A stretch of DNA of 64,000 bases from Histomonas meleagridis (GCA_020186115.1 WSYJ01000182.1:464424-528423), one strand, 5' to 3'; numbered from the stretch's first letter, positions 12,701-21,596 are shown. Translations and numbers: made by a program. The notes: generated by a model from the sequence alone, not told the origin.

Positions 12701-15700
12701 CTTTAGCAAATGGTGGCGCTGTATTACATCGTTCAATTAAAATATTTGTTAATTCTAATGGTGGAATTTCATCAATATGAATTTCTACAAATCGTCCTCT
12801 AAAAGCTCGAGAAAGTTGTTTTCGACCTCCATAAGCACCAGGAGGATTTTGTGTAGCAAAGAGCATAAAAGAAGGTGCAGGATTTATAAGTGTTTGAGTT
12901 TCCGCTACATATAATTGATTATTTTGATCTAAAAGTCGATTTAATGCTTCAAGAACATCAGAAGGTGCTAAATTGAGTTCATCTAATACTACCCATGAAC
13001 CATTTCTAATAGCTCTAACTAAAGCTCCATCAATAAATTCGAATTTTCCTGTTTCTGATGTAGAATACCCTCCAATATATTCAGACATATCTGTATGTTC
13101 ATGATTATTAATACGGACAAATTCATGACCTGTAATATCTGCTAAATATTCGATGATTGAAGTTTTACCACTTGATGTAGGACCTTGTAATAAGATTGGA
13201 GAAGTTCTTAAGAAAACTGCTTGTGCTAAAAGTTTTAAATGATGTTTAGCTGTAGGTGTTAATATAAAATCATTTCTTTGTTTAATTGGTAAAGGACCTT
13301 TCTTTAAATAAAATCCTTCAACTTCTATTAAATCTTGGAATTCTTGTTTTTTAATTTCTTTATCGATAGGTTGTATCATTGAATTTAATACTGATAATAA
13401 GCGTTCAGATGATTCAGGTGATAATGGTGAAGCAAATGACATTGATAAAGCATCATAACATGCACGATAAGGGCCGAATAAAGGTTCTGCTTTGTTCATA
13501 TATAAAATTGCTCTAGTTAAAGCTCGTAATGAATATAATACTCGTTGACCTCCTCCATCTACTAAAACACTTTTGGACATTTCTCTAGCTTTAGTATAAA
13601 AATCATAAATAATTTGATGGAATTGTAAATTAACTTTTCTTTGTTCTAAGATTAATTTAATATCATTTTCACTACTTGTTTCATCAGTAAATATCGAAAT
13701 GAATTTATGTTTTAATGTTTCTGGTAAATTAACTTTACCAACATCAGTAGCAGGATTCATACAACAAAATAATCGGAAGTTTGGATGTTTCTTAATTATT
13801 TCTCCATTAGGTAATGTTAAATATCCATCAATAATTGGTGCTAAAGCTAATAATGTTTCTGGTGGTGCTAAATTTACTTCATCTAATAATATCCATTTAC
13901 CTTCTTTATAAGCTGTAGTTAAAGGTCCTTCGACAAAACCAAAAGCAAAATCTCGAACTAAGAAATCATTACGACTTAAAAATCCTAACGCAGAAGTTTG
14001 TAATGATTTCCATTCATTTTTAATATCTTCATTAAGATTTTTCTTTTGTAAACCATTTTGTGATGCTTTAACTACACCTTTAAGAAATTGTTCCCATAAT
14101 TTTTGGCCGAATTTTTGATCAATTAAATTTAAATATTGTGCATTCTTTTCTTGTGAAAAAGATTTCTTAAAAAGAATTTGGAACTTATCATATATTGGTT
14201 GTAATAATGTAATTAAATCTACTGGTTTAAATCCACCAAGGATATCAAGTGTATCACTTTGATGATGCATATTAATAACAGTTAATTCCGCTCCAATTGA
14301 AGATGCTATAAATTGGACTAACGTAGTTTTACCTGTACCTGTTTCACCAATGATTAATACTGGTTCTGACATATCAATAGCTCTTGCAACACTTTCCATA
14401 TGATGTAATGATGTAAATGTCGGAGCAAAATCAGTGACTGGTTTAGGGTCATTTAAAAATGGTAATGTAATTGACCCAATTTGAAATGGATTTAATATAA
14501 GTTTAGGTTTATCATATAATAAATATGCTTCTGCTTCAACTCGTGATAAATCCCAAATTTCGGCAATTTTAATTGCATATTCTAATCGCTTTTCAATGTC
14601 ACTTAAATGTGATGTATATGTATCAACAATTGTTTTATACATAGCTAAATATGTTTCATTTGTTACCGATTTATTTGGTGATAATCCAAATTGTTCTAAG
14701 CGATGACAACTCCTAAATAATTCATGATATGTTAATCCACAAACTTTCCATGATGAAATTATTTTATCTAAAATTACTTGAACAGTTGGATGTTTCTTTA
14801 AAATAGCTTCAATTAATTTATCATCTTCAAGAAAATCAACTTTAATCTTTGACCATAATGAAGATTCAAGTTGTTGAAAACTTGTAGCAAATATTCGCAT
14901 ATTATATCCTGCTTTAATAGTTTCTGATCTTCCTGGAATAAAAAGTTTTTTCTCACTTAATAAAGGTGAAATAATAGCCATAACTTCGGATGAGGCTTCT
15001 TCAATTTGTTCTAAAATAATCCACTTCTCATTAGTACGAATAGCTGATGTAAGTGGCCCATCCATCCATCGAAATTCACCGGGAACTTCACCGCATATAT
15101 ATCCGCCTAAAAGTGACTTCGCATCCACTGCTGACCCAAGATGAAGTGAAGTTACTTCAACGCCTGCTAATGATGCTAATTGTTGGATTAGTGTGGTCTT
15201 ACCACTGCCCGCTGGACCTGTAACAAGGACTGGTTTATTAGTAAGCATTGCTAAAGCTAAATATTTGGCATGTGGTGATGTGGTAGTAATTTGTGAATGT
15301 TGATTAGATGAAAGAGATCGTAAAAACGGTACGCCTTCAATGGATGTAGCAAATTGGGTTTCATATGAAAATGGGCCAAAATCTACAAATTCAATTTTAT
15401 GTGAAATAAATTGGGATTCTGTGAAAAAAAGTTGAGCTTGAAGATCACTTTGACATTTGGATGATATTAATGATGTTGCCTCTTTTTCTGTTAAGTTTTG
15501 AACGATTGATATTAATGAGGTTAAATAATAAGAAGAATCTTCTGGAAGCTGTTCATCAAGAAGACCTATAAAGAATGATGCTTTTAGCTCTAGTGAATCG
15601 CCAATTGCTGAACGAATTCGGAAAAGTGATCTTAAATATTCGAACTCTCTGACATGTGGTGAAGCGTGTGCTGGTTTATATGAAAAGAAAAAATGAACTA

Positions 15701-15977
15701 ATGGCTCAATTGATGGAAAATTATAAATCAAATTTGAAAATAAAATAACAACTGGTAAATCATTAGAATTTTGATCTGATACGCAATCAAGACAAATTTC
15801 TGAAACAAGGTGCAATATTATTGGTGAAAAATATTTTGTAATTTCTTCCCAATAATTTTCATTTAATATTTTACTTTTAATGAATTGAAAAATTTGATCT
15901 TCGTCATTTCCTGCTAATAAGCCATCAAATACACCAGGAAATGTTTCACATAAACAGCGTACGCGATTTTCCCACAT
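3792..15977 (-). CDS. MDN1: Midasin (MDN1/Rea1), giant AAA ATPase of 60S ribosome assembly
   Basis: 4061 residues, shorter than yeast (about 4900) or human (about 5600) midasin. Six tandem AAA modules are visible by their P-loops: GPAGSGKT (about 256), GETGTGKT (about 547), GPTSSGKT (about 939), GETGTGKT (about 1213), GPPGVGKT (about 1520) and a weak GSTATSKS (about 1810) in AAA6, where the last Gly is Ser. A long helical linker follows, then a Glu/Asp-rich stretch at about 3370-3710, and a C-terminal MIDAS domain with Asp-Asn-Ser-Leu-Ser near 3866 (the metal-binding DxSxS). The enzyme strips assembly factors such as Rsa4 and Ytm1 from pre-60S particles in the nucleolus and nucleoplasm. The ATG at 15977 follows an Inr-like TCATTCA. 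The 3' 370 bases are richer in G+C than the AT-rich middle. Fully intact. Confidence 0.97.
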   Translation of the reverse strand: MWENRVRCLCETFPGVFDGLLAGNDEDQIFQFIKSKILNENYWEEITKYFSPIILHLVSEICLDCVSDQNSNDLPVVILFSNLIYNFPSIEPLVHFFFSYKPAHASPHVREFEYLRSLFRIRSAIGDSLELKASFFIGLLDEQLPEDSSYYLTSLISIVQNLTEKEATSLISSKCQSDLQAQLFFTESQFISHKIEFVDFGPFSYETQFATSIEGVPFLRSLSSNQHSQITTTSPHAKYLALAMLTNKPVLVTGPAGSGKTTLIQQLASLAGVEVTSLHLGSAVDAKSLLGGYICGEVPGEFRWMDGPLTSAIRTNEKWIILEQIEEASSEVMAIISPLLSEKKLFIPGRSETIKAGYNMRIFATSFQQLESSLWSKIKVDFLEDDKLIEAILKKHPTVQVILDKIISSWKVCGLTYHELFRSCHRLEQFGLSPNKSVTNETYLAMYKTIVDTYTSHLSDIEKRLEYAIKIAEIWDLSRVEAEAYLLYDKPKLILNPFQIGSITLPFLNDPKPVTDFAPTFTSLHHMESVARAIDMSEPVLIIGETGTGKTTLVQFIASSIGAELTVINMHHQSDTLDILGGFKPVDLITLLQPIYDKFQILFKKSFSQEKNAQYLNLIDQKFGQKLWEQFLKGVVKASQNGLQKKNLNEDIKNEWKSLQTSALGFLSRNDFLVRDFAFGFVEGPLTTAYKEGKWILLDEVNLAPPETLLALAPIIDGYLTLPNGEIIKKHPNFRLFCCMNPATDVGKVNLPETLKHKFISIFTDETSSENDIKLILEQRKVNLQFHQIIYDFYTKAREMSKSVLVDGGGQRVLYSLRALTRAILYMNKAEPLFGPYRACYDALSMSFASPLSPESSERLLSVLNSMIQPIDKEIKKQEFQDLIEVEGFYLKKGPLPIKQRNDFILTPTAKHHLKLLAQAVFLRTSPILLQGPTSSGKTSIIEYLADITGHEFVRINNHEHTDMSEYIGGYSTSETGKFEFIDGALVRAIRNGSWVVLDELNLAPSDVLEALNRLLDQNNQLYVAETQTLINPAPSFMLFATQNPPGAYGGRKQLSRAFRGRFVEIHIDEIPPLELTNILIERCNTAPPFAKAMVQILLDLRRVRQFSQIFAGKHSFLTVRDLLRWAMRGPDTWQLVANEGFALLGERLRTKEERDIIQNTITKNCKIDINFNFQKPDIDDIDVVWTTGMIRSVGLLMKCVENKEPALLIGETGTGKTTSIQVISKLLNRNLRILNCHQHTETSDFIGAMRPSRNEDGKLFEWKDGSLVEAMKNGDIFLMDEISLAQDSALERLNSVLETGRTLAIAEKPEYEIVHAHENFFFVATMNPGGDYGKRELSPSLRNRFTEIWVPSIDSDEDLLEILSSNSTQEETKENVILFLKFVRFYTNLNKSLKNISLRDILQWIKFVDLRVSEGFSFNESYIHGAFMVFIDCISPNLRKECINFISDQLQIEITEFPHNVFYENDEMFIGSFKLPKGPLFDPNKTSKFIFNAPTTSQNLLRVGRAMQMNLPVLIEGPPGVGKTSLITSLGEILGFNVVRINLSEHTEMLDLVGSELPVEDEESGKFAWRDGAFLTALKNGDWVILDELNLASQSVLEGLNSCLDHRASLFIPELGCEFKCHPQFRIFGCQNPANEGHGRKSLPRSFLNRFIRVYVEELTSNDFEFIISNCYENINLELRQLMIKFMTKINELNLDFEFNLRDVFRFCELINNNITPQKALTLLFIYRIRTSIERNKVLNIAYEIFGKFDPNFTPFNISPNLIRIGDLIIERNGLYLPTNLIIHPTILPSIEAILTCSIMKWPGLIVGSTATSKSSITRLAAHIIGRKLVEFSMNSSVDTTELLGGFEQMDNHRCFEQLRSKIKLNDSISLSILESITTPEELYNFIITNATIFDEQIIKEANELIKRKNDPGRFEWVDGLLLQAMRNGWWIIIDNANLCPPAVLDRLNPLCEPGGYLTLNERGIVNDTIETIYPHENFRLFMTVDPHYGEISRAMRNRSIEIYLSNYQERQNDPLLIEECCSLGDDYGEEFYELIKKCEHQELMQLSSWNMISFSQFKKSTKVIQLGLDSVNFNIVTCELTTNQNKLTRSNSSMLNLKQHKTITSSYKFIPLSNTILLNILYDAQYIIQKGINPAAIKFFISQSRSNDFESRIIFSENWNEVYKIIHMFQDSDILQFNEDLPIDPLTWPKPIKTNSFLTHYLILTLNLEPKFIQEVQDIDIELNMSTLIPNFYNELIEQIKLGIQTNSIDFYTLVILYAINSFNNHNINSFPLFKFLNSLLKKSNLTLDITPITSIICPENSIEAKKYRKALGEPFSFKSEYTFNLWNEINQYWKDLYERSITSFISQSSSIITMLTTIINSQDIIVKDIEQIFNKLKEVPIEEINSISFIDQIENNDFDIIEEYKIINLATPYPSEILQELSIKSLIFNILKSIQNNEPINLLQYYNVPLDLISFVNSYNTTNNFIDLSFVLFELINQINKEVLVDISFSTLQTIIKRRETLIESTHSNRLKNDMYHLLKSIPILDHNIILTMLSNFINIEANKLSITNVDPTTFNETLYNFSVEKWSKISLLTEMDDSYYHMNISEFSKEILTQLQNEKEITNEIMFSRIGNNETLLNEQYNQQINLINNIYNKSIIKSKFRGSTSLQQFIKLKSIIKRIEIINDKDYAKSYDESSNSLIFEFPLYRDITIPLITTLRQLSFSILFNEPENSTIFSLPFTGEILIPQILETNTPYWPLTFTLIGRTNIIHPPLEFELPKLNTGFQTQSEEEKAAQQIEELFTKQKKDELNVLASCFIESILTPDLIQTDKLLKMYYKQIEKLKIEKPSIEEDISYLPILLYILSKHNNENKKEKINIYQKSSTEDIEELLRIITKILQIVNNLWPKYPGHDLLRRITKSADIILSKEIDTPLNDFLEELEILMNLIRNWQNKERDFGEILFPMVTLANKFLKLRLNSWKQIFETRRKVLQENIGRSFYLLLAELSECTIETIPQFFDSVRDFLEKSSIGLLASNIKLIEAFALYSLRLPVGKMIFSLLMNLIAKFKRFLPVIENYISTQIKPLEKKMKEFIDLQNWDINSDKKHFLKIDTVKRQLNKYCQENISIISYQFKQLIDQFSITISQETEIPYRGKSELDEKCDELLNNEKPLSDRVYEARRYANNVLEISSGENQKRKDLESVLILYGNPSLYGKDFERHNYLYGELLILLNRIRSLWATPHQDLITESRDILGLTENLIIYIIEKRTELFIEPFIYKNDYKFIYNQILYILNSFKNFENDKNITEAINKLNSLNQLQDLPIADIIQQLKDLTLLLKENYIHYSIFVFIQKSIEILTNIPEPIKQQSKTSQKKLNEHLSLLRFSVATLHIFSVALTEGYGNNNDEENNDEPQQCEGTDGIGLGEGKGDEDITNEIEDEDQLIGDNVNTNKDQQTEEDVNEEGGFEVEPEFEGGADINAQEEEEQMDDEMGDANTDEAMESRETKDDSKEADKEGELDTQNKEEKLNGDEESNGNSDIDDEDNKKKPNESEMELEEVEEDQFESDAAQWNENPEEIKMDIDDDRMIENNSEGNEEEEISDEVIEELPPDIEDEKDEFLGKTAPDKHNIENEEDECEDMEMEGEGKGEAPGEGTEGSGSDENENNEEEEDKKEENENDKLKDIEKELQIVERKLLNKNKKLKEGGEGGQIDNDTNEGIILPADEAEEHDPEKEVQENYEEKDNENEDKELNEENTTNIEADEYMTVERDTEGFTHIKFESLPNNQINNGNIYHNEFNVLPRTNITEEGRIRWQNVVNNTRESSADLCEQLRLILESTVSTKMRGDFRTGKRLNMRKIIPFIASGFRKDKIWMRRIQPDQRNYQIMLCIDNSLSMQDGVGELALQSVCLIIQSLTLLGIGELSVIKFGDVIEIVHQFGEQWNDETGSLMMDAFKFDEEKTKVDELLRALIDYLNDKKKNNAMQIVFIISDGLFSNKESVKDLVIQAQLQNILIVFVIIDIQNKEERSSILDMRSLAMVNGKPVVTQYLDDFPFPFYVLINNPNTLPIHLADALRQWFDLANNQ

Positions 15978-15978
15978 T

Positions 15979-15986
15979 ATGAATGA
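15979..15986 (-). promoter_or_regulatory. Inr-like element of midasin
   Basis: TCATTCAT on the minus strand immediately before the midasin ATG; one mismatch (C at the W position) to TCAYTWY. Confidence 0.4.
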
Positions 15987-17057
15987 CCAATGTTTCCTAA
16001 ACGGTCGTTATTCATTCAATAAAAATCTTGAACGACCAATAGCAAACATTTCACCTAAATATTTTTTTGGCTAACTATTTCAGATTATCAATGTTTGGAA
16101 TAGGCAATGCTTAGTTGTTAGGATAAAAAATTGTTTTTTTCTAATATTGATAAAAAAATGAATTGCAATCCAAGAAATAATTTCAAATTAATTTAATAAT
16201 TTTATTCAATATTTTAAGTGAACAATAAATTCATTATTCTTCATTTATATGTATTTTTAGGTTCATTTGTTTTTTTGTTAAGATTTACGACCTCTTGAAG
16301 AAAGATCATTTAGCATCTGGTTAGTATAACTATCACGAAATTATTCAGGTGCAAATTTTTTTTTCATCTTCATATCTAGGAAAAAAATGGCGGTAAAAAT
16401 TAATTAAACGAAAATCGAAAAACACGGCACTTTTAGAATAAATCATATAAATTTATCAAAACACAAGATGCATATTTTAAATCTGTTTTTTTGGTGAAAT
16501 TACGAAAGGAATCTTTGATTACTCTTGAATATGAAATTAACTATTAGTTTTCTAACTATATTCAAAAAAAATAAAATATAAATATATTGTATAAAAAAGG
16601 AAAATATCATTTTCAGAACGAATGTTGATACAAAAAGTGGATTTTTTTTTCCTTAAATCTACTTTTTTGAAGAATTCACCAATGCACTTTTTGCGAAATA
16701 TAATATCATCACATTATTAACTTTAATTATGCAAGAAATCATAAAAAACCATAAGCCGTTTTTGAGAAAAATTCCATATGAAGATTTACGACCTCTCTAT
16801 AAACATTATATTGTTTGGTAAACTTATCTTTAAAAGCAATTATTATCTTATCAAGACATGATTGTTATAGGTTAATAAAAAAAAGTGAAATTTCTCCTTA
16901 TTGATGACTGAAATTTCCATCTTGTTGAAACTGGAATTTACTCAATTTATTTGAGAAAAATTATTGTGTCTTGGCTTTTTGTGCTTAAATTCGAAAAGTA
17001 GTAAAACAACGTTTTTAATTTTTATTTTTGTTAGAGTTGGAAGTTTCCACCTGTTTT
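15987..17057. other. Gene-poor AT-rich spacer with decayed repeat sequence
   Basis: No convincing coding frame. Short direct repeats occur: AAGATTTACGACCTCT at 16280-16295 and 16781-16796, and a 24-base segment at 16247-16270 that recurs at 18488-18511. The stretch around 16308-16340 (atttagcatctg) resembles the ankyrin relic near 20880, so the spacer probably contains eroded copies of the same family. Confidence 0.5.
16247..16270 (+). repeat. 24-base direct repeat, copy 1
   Basis: Identical to 18488-18511 (starts ATATGTATTTTTAGG, ends TTCATTTGT). The two copies flank the Cys/Pro repeat gene about 2.2 kb apart. Confidence 0.7.
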
Positions 17058-17522
17058 CTATTTCCTTGGAGGTCTTTGTAAACGATTCGGGCAATATGGA
17101 GGACCTGGTGGACAATGCCATCCTGGTGGGGGTGGACCTGGAGGATGGCAACGTCCACAACAATTTGGAGGTGGACCTGGAGGATGACAACGTCCACAAC
17201 ATTTTGGAGGAGGTGGACCTGGAGGATGACAACGTCCACAACAATTTGGAGGAGGTGCACCTGGAGGATGACAACGTCCACAACATTTTGGAGGAGGACT
17301 TGGTGGTGAACAAGATTCCGAAGATGGCCTTGAAAGTGGTGATGAAGTTGGTCTTGAAAGTGGTGATGATGGTGGACTTGAAAGTGGTGATGATGGTGGT
17401 TGAGTTAATTGTTGGTTGTTTTTATTATTATAAGGCTGAATTCCTGTAGTAGCTCTATTGTGAATTCCATTATTATATGGTTGTATTCCAGTAGAATTAT
17501 TTAAGGAAAGCTTATTGGTCAT
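17058..17522 (-). CDS. Cys/Pro/Gly-rich tandem repeat protein
   Basis: 154 residues of no family I recognise. The N-terminal 45 residues are Asn/Gln/Thr-rich, with an imperfect repeat TGIQPYNN. A Ser-Pro stretch follows (PLSSPPSSPLSRP). From about residue 72 there are four copies of CCGRCHPPG separated by poly-proline (unit 14 residues or 42 bp, one copy 13 residues). The Cys-Cys-x-x-Cys-His spacing could bind metal or be acylated or disulfide-linked. There is no signal peptide or membrane segment. A strong Inr (TCATTACT) sits 5 bases before the ATG, which argues for a real transcribed gene despite the simple composition. It lies alone in a gene-poor region. Confidence 0.6.
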   Translation of the reverse strand: MTNKLSLNNSTGIQPYNNGIHNRATTGIQPYNNKNNQQLTQPPSSPLSSPPSSPLSRPTSSPLSRPSSESCSPPSPPPKCCGRCHPPGAPPPNCCGRCHPPGPPPPKCCGRCHPPGPPPNCCGRCHPPGPPPPGWHCPPGPPYCPNRLQRPPRK

Positions 17523-17526
17523 TTAT

Positions 17527-17534
17527 AGTAATGA
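17527..17534 (-). promoter_or_regulatory. Inr of the Cys/Pro repeat gene
   Basis: TCATTACT on the minus strand matches TCAYTWYT at every position, five bases upstream of the ATG at 17522. Confidence 0.65.
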
Positions 17535-17982
17535 AGTCATTCACCCTTGTTCGAATTCAAAAGCGTCAACATTGTTTTTTTCAATGTGATTTGCAGAAAA
17601 ACCGTCTATTTGATTGAATTCCTTGGCATATTTTTATTGGCATTTTTTTGGTTTATCGGAAAGTAATAATGTTTACAAACAAATGTAATGGAAAACTTAT
17701 TATAAAAAATTATTGTAGTGAAATTAAAAGTGTTACATCTAGAATTTCATATTGTTGAAATCCATACTAGGGAACAAATTACACATATGAGAAAATTAAT
17801 TTCTATAAAGTTAATTTTAGAGATATCTTGATTTCAATGGATTTTAAAATATAAGCAATTTCGAAAAATGAATTTCATGGTTTTATGTTTGATTTTGAGA
17901 AACAGCCTTCAGATAGAGTCCACTTTTTATAACATTATTCAAAAAGTGATATCGCACGATTAGACAAGAACAACTAACGTTT

Positions 17983-18480
17983 TTGCTCAACGAAACAACT
18001 ACAATAAAAGCAGATAATGAATACCCTGAGCCTCTTTCTATATTCTTAGAACCACTTTCTAAACTAAAAAAATTAATATTTAGTTTGATTGAAGAAACTC
18101 TTGAATCAACGGTACAGCAAACAATGAAATTATTTGATTTAAATTTTCCTGATTCATTTAATGTTATAATAATCAATTTTGTTTATTATGCATTTTCAAT
18201 AAGAAGGAATGGATTTGATATTTATTTAAATTATTTAAAAGAAATTCAATCGAAAGAAGAAGAAATCAATTAAAATATTGTAAAAATAACTACAATTTAT
18301 GTTAAATATTTATTAAAAAATCAATCACAAGAATCATATTATATAATACCTTAATATTTTAATATATGTTTAAATATTTTGAAACAGCTCTTCATATGCT
18401 GTCAAACAGATAAAATATAGAAATAGTAAAATTGCTTTTAGAAAATGGAATTGATGTTAATGCGTTAACGCAAAATGAAT
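17983..18480 (+). pseudogene. Decayed trichomonad ankyrin-repeat protein
   Basis: A 96-codon frame (17983-18273) followed by stops and then a clear ankyrin piece: around 18363-18475 the translation reads ETALHM, a gap, then IVKLLLENGIDVNA, a standard ankyrin helix pair and loop. Frame breaks and in-frame stops show that the gene is dead. The first part resembles the helical head that precedes ankyrin repeats in the large trichomonad ankyrin family, but this is only a weak match. Confidence 0.5.
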
Positions 18481-18487
18481 TCATTGG

Positions 18488-18511
18488 ATATGTATTTTTA
18501 GGTTCATTTGT
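18488..18511 (+). repeat. 24-base direct repeat, copy 2
   Basis: Exact copy of 16247-16270, immediately after the ankyrin relic. Confidence 0.7.
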
Positions 18512-18591
18512 AATTCCATTTTCCGCTTCACATGAGGTACCCGTATATATGACACTTTTTTAAAGAAGCCGGTAAATGTTAAAAACAACAG

Positions 18592-20550
18592 ATGAAACAA
18601 AACTTAAAAGCCAAACAAGAAGAATTATGGAAATTATTACTTGAACTTAATCAATATGTTGGTGAAACCGAAATTGAACTTGATTCATCTTTACAAAATG
18701 TTGTTGATAAAAATTCAGCACCTGATTGGTTCAATAGTGGTTTTGTATTCACACCGTTAGTTCTTGCATACGATCATGAAATTCATGAAATAGAAGATGA
18801 TATTACTGAAAAACAAGAAGAACTTTCTGAATTATATAAACAATATTGCCAACAAAAATCGAAATTCTCAAATTCAACCAATCAAGAAATCTCAAAGTTA
18901 AATGATAGCATCAAATCTCTTGAGAAAGAAATTAACGAACAAAAAATTAATACCAATTACTCAACTGAAAATATCTCATCCAAAGATCCAAACATCAAAT
19001 TGATTTCTGAAAAGCTTGCAAAACTGGAAGAAACGCACAGTCGACTTCTAGAGGAAATTGAATCCATCGTTATGACAACCAAAGAATATCTTGAAGAAAT
19101 CGAAGTTTCCTCAAATCAATATGTTGTTTTTTGTGAAAACCTTAAAGCTAACTCAGAAATCCTCGAAAAATACAGATCCGCTGCCAAGCAATTCAGAAAA
19201 CTATTTGATGAAGCGAGTTCTTCATCTTCTTTTTTAAACGACCGTTACTCGGATTTGAATGATTCGGTTTCAAAGCTTTACAACAAAAGGAACTCCCATC
19301 AAAACGAAATCAATGAATTACAAGAACAACTAAAAACCCAACAATTTTTCACCAAAAAACTTGACAAGTTGAACATAGAAATTACTCAAAGCACAGCACA
19401 TCAAGAAGAATTAATAAATCAATTAATCGATGCATTAACTCAAACAAAAGTTTCAGAAAGTAATGGCCAAAAATATGCAATTGAAGTGTCTTCTTTAAAG
19501 AATGAACTTACACAAATTGATAAAACACTTAAACAATATAAATTATATTTTTCTCAAATGATAACTGAATATGAATCACAAGCAAAAGAACATTTTACGT
19601 CAATTGAAAACGAATATAAAAAACAAATAATTGAACTCGAAACAGAACAATCGAAACTTCGATTTGATATCAATGCAAAACATAACCAAATTGAAATGAC
19701 ACAACAACAAATAACAGATATCGAATCAATTGTTAATGTACCAAATTTCACAGTAACAAATTCCGCAAAATATTTTGATGAATATCGAAAAGCTGCAGAA
19801 GAACTTTTCACAAAGAAAAATGAAATACTTTTAAACATATCAAAAACAAATGAAAACATAGAAAATTTAGTATTAAAATCAAAGTCTCCAAATATTTCGA
19901 ATTATAAACTAGAAATTCAAAAACTAAGTCATCAAATTTCATCAGAAGTATCAAACCTTAAAGAAATACAACTAAACAATCAAAGTATTGAAGAAAACAA
20001 CAAAAAATTAAAAGATCAAATTGAACGATACAATCAAATTCAACAAATTTCAATGAACCAAATTCTGAACGAAAAAGATTCAAAAATTTACGAATTAACA
20101 CAGAATATTGAGAACTTTACACGCGAAAGTGACTCAAAAATTAATGAAATTCAAAATGAAATTATTCAATTCCAAAATATTACAAATAATAATATGACTA
20201 AAACAAAACTAAGCAAAACAAAATTTGATATTTCTCTTAAAGAACAAAATGAAAATATCAAACAAAAGCAAAAAGAATTTAAACATATTCAAACAATTTA
20301 TTTATCAAATAAAGATGAAATTGAAAAAGGCGAAGCAATTCTTCAACAAGCAAATAATCAAATTAAAATGTTGAGAGTTCATGTCAATGAAATAAAACTA
20401 AAAGAACAAAAGTTAATAAAAAATTATGAACAAATTAATAAGCAAAAGATAAAATTAATTGGAGAAGTTGAACAAAAACAAATAAAGCTAATGTCTGTTG
20501 AAAGTCAACTCGAAGTAGAGAAAAAAAGATTTCTTCAAGGAAAATATTAA
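18592..20550 (+). CDS. Long coiled-coil protein
   Basis: 652 residues, Glu/Lys/Gln/Asn-rich with heptad-like Leu/Ile spacing almost throughout. A less charged segment at about residues 40-60 (DWFNSGFVFTPLVLAYDHE) is the only non-coiled stretch and could be a folded or docking piece. No catalytic motif, signal peptide or membrane helix. Such proteins in trichomonads are often cytoskeletal or axonemal, but nothing here proves that. I chose the first ATG; no good Inr precedes it. The stop is followed by A (TAAA). It lies between two ankyrin relics yet is undamaged, so it is likely functional. Confidence 0.75.
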   Translation: MKQNLKAKQEELWKLLLELNQYVGETEIELDSSLQNVVDKNSAPDWFNSGFVFTPLVLAYDHEIHEIEDDITEKQEELSELYKQYCQQKSKFSNSTNQEISKLNDSIKSLEKEINEQKINTNYSTENISSKDPNIKLISEKLAKLEETHSRLLEEIESIVMTTKEYLEEIEVSSNQYVVFCENLKANSEILEKYRSAAKQFRKLFDEASSSSSFLNDRYSDLNDSVSKLYNKRNSHQNEINELQEQLKTQQFFTKKLDKLNIEITQSTAHQEELINQLIDALTQTKVSESNGQKYAIEVSSLKNELTQIDKTLKQYKLYFSQMITEYESQAKEHFTSIENEYKKQIIELETEQSKLRFDINAKHNQIEMTQQQITDIESIVNVPNFTVTNSAKYFDEYRKAAEELFTKKNEILLNISKTNENIENLVLKSKSPNISNYKLEIQKLSHQISSEVSNLKEIQLNNQSIEENNKKLKDQIERYNQIQQISMNQILNEKDSKIYELTQNIENFTRESDSKINEIQNEIIQFQNITNNNMTKTKLSKTKFDISLKEQNENIKQKQKEFKHIQTIYLSNKDEIEKGEAILQQANNQIKMLRVHVNEIKLKEQKLIKNYEQINKQKIKLIGEVEQKQIKLMSVESQLEVEKKRFLQGKY

Positions 20551-20874
20551 ATGCATATGTTTAATAAATTGTATTTATATTTATTTTTTATTAAGATAAA
20601 CTTCAAAATGCATAAAATATGTGTCTTTCTGTTTTTGGGTTAATTTTGATGAACTGAAACTGATTAAGAAATTCCTTTGTAAAGTGTATTTAAAGAATGC
20701 TTTGAACATTATTTTTGTGTGTGGGGTAATATCATCGGGGTGGGACCCCGACTTCAGAAATTTTGTAATCACTTTTTCTTACATATATGAAGCAATGCTA
20801 TTGAATATAAAATAAAGTCTTTAATGATATTTATGAAAACAAATTAGAAAAAAATATAATCAAATGGTATTAAA

Positions 20875-21110
20875 ATCAATGATTTAGCATCTGTTTGTCT
20901 AGGTAAAGATCATGAAATTTTATTACTTTTTGATTAAAGAAGGAATTGATGTTAATGATGATATTATTATATTGTTGAATATTCTCTTCAAAACAAACAA
21001 GTTCCAAGACATATTATGTTTTTTGCATCAGAAATAGAAAATATTGAACTTGTGAAATATATTTTAGATAAAGGAATTGATATTAATACAAATAGAATTT
21101 AATTTAATAA
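20875..21110 (+). pseudogene. Ankyrin-repeat relic
   Basis: Broken frames encode ankyrin-like pieces, most clearly ENIELVKYILDKGIDINTN near 21045-21100, after a segment resembling an earlier repeat (FLIKEGIDVNDD near 20930). Stops and frame changes exclude function. The rest of 20551-21596 is AT-rich with no gene seen. Confidence 0.55.
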
Positions 21111-21596
21111 TTTGGAATTTATTTTAATGAGAATGGATAAACTTTACTTGAATTCATTATTCTCAAAACCGAAAAATATTTTATAAATTAAAGATACAAT
21201 GTAATTGATTTCGCACATAAAGAACTCCTTATATTTTGTTTATTTTATATAAAATCATAAATATTCAAACAAGAAATAGCTGAATTGCCAATGTTTTAAA
21301 AAAGGATTAATTTTATGATGATGGAAACATCTTAGATAAATGAACGGCACACCAAATTAAAGCATAAATTCCGTTCTATAACATATATTCATTATGTTAT
21401 TTAAAAGTGTGTTTATAATGTATTAAGGCTGTTTCTTTGATTGTCGTCTTAAAAAATCGATAGAAATATTTCAAAATTGGTTTGAAAAACGACAATAAAA
21501 CAACAGGTTTTTAAAAGTTTAACCGTGAGATTTTAAACTTTTGAGATAGCCGATGTATAATTGGTGAAGGTCTATAGATATATTACAAGCTGAAAA

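Noticed and set aside
17015-17449. Several overlapping frames in all phases over the Cys/Pro gene
   Set aside because: Shadows of the repetitive 17058-17522 gene; only that frame has an Inr and a sensible composition.
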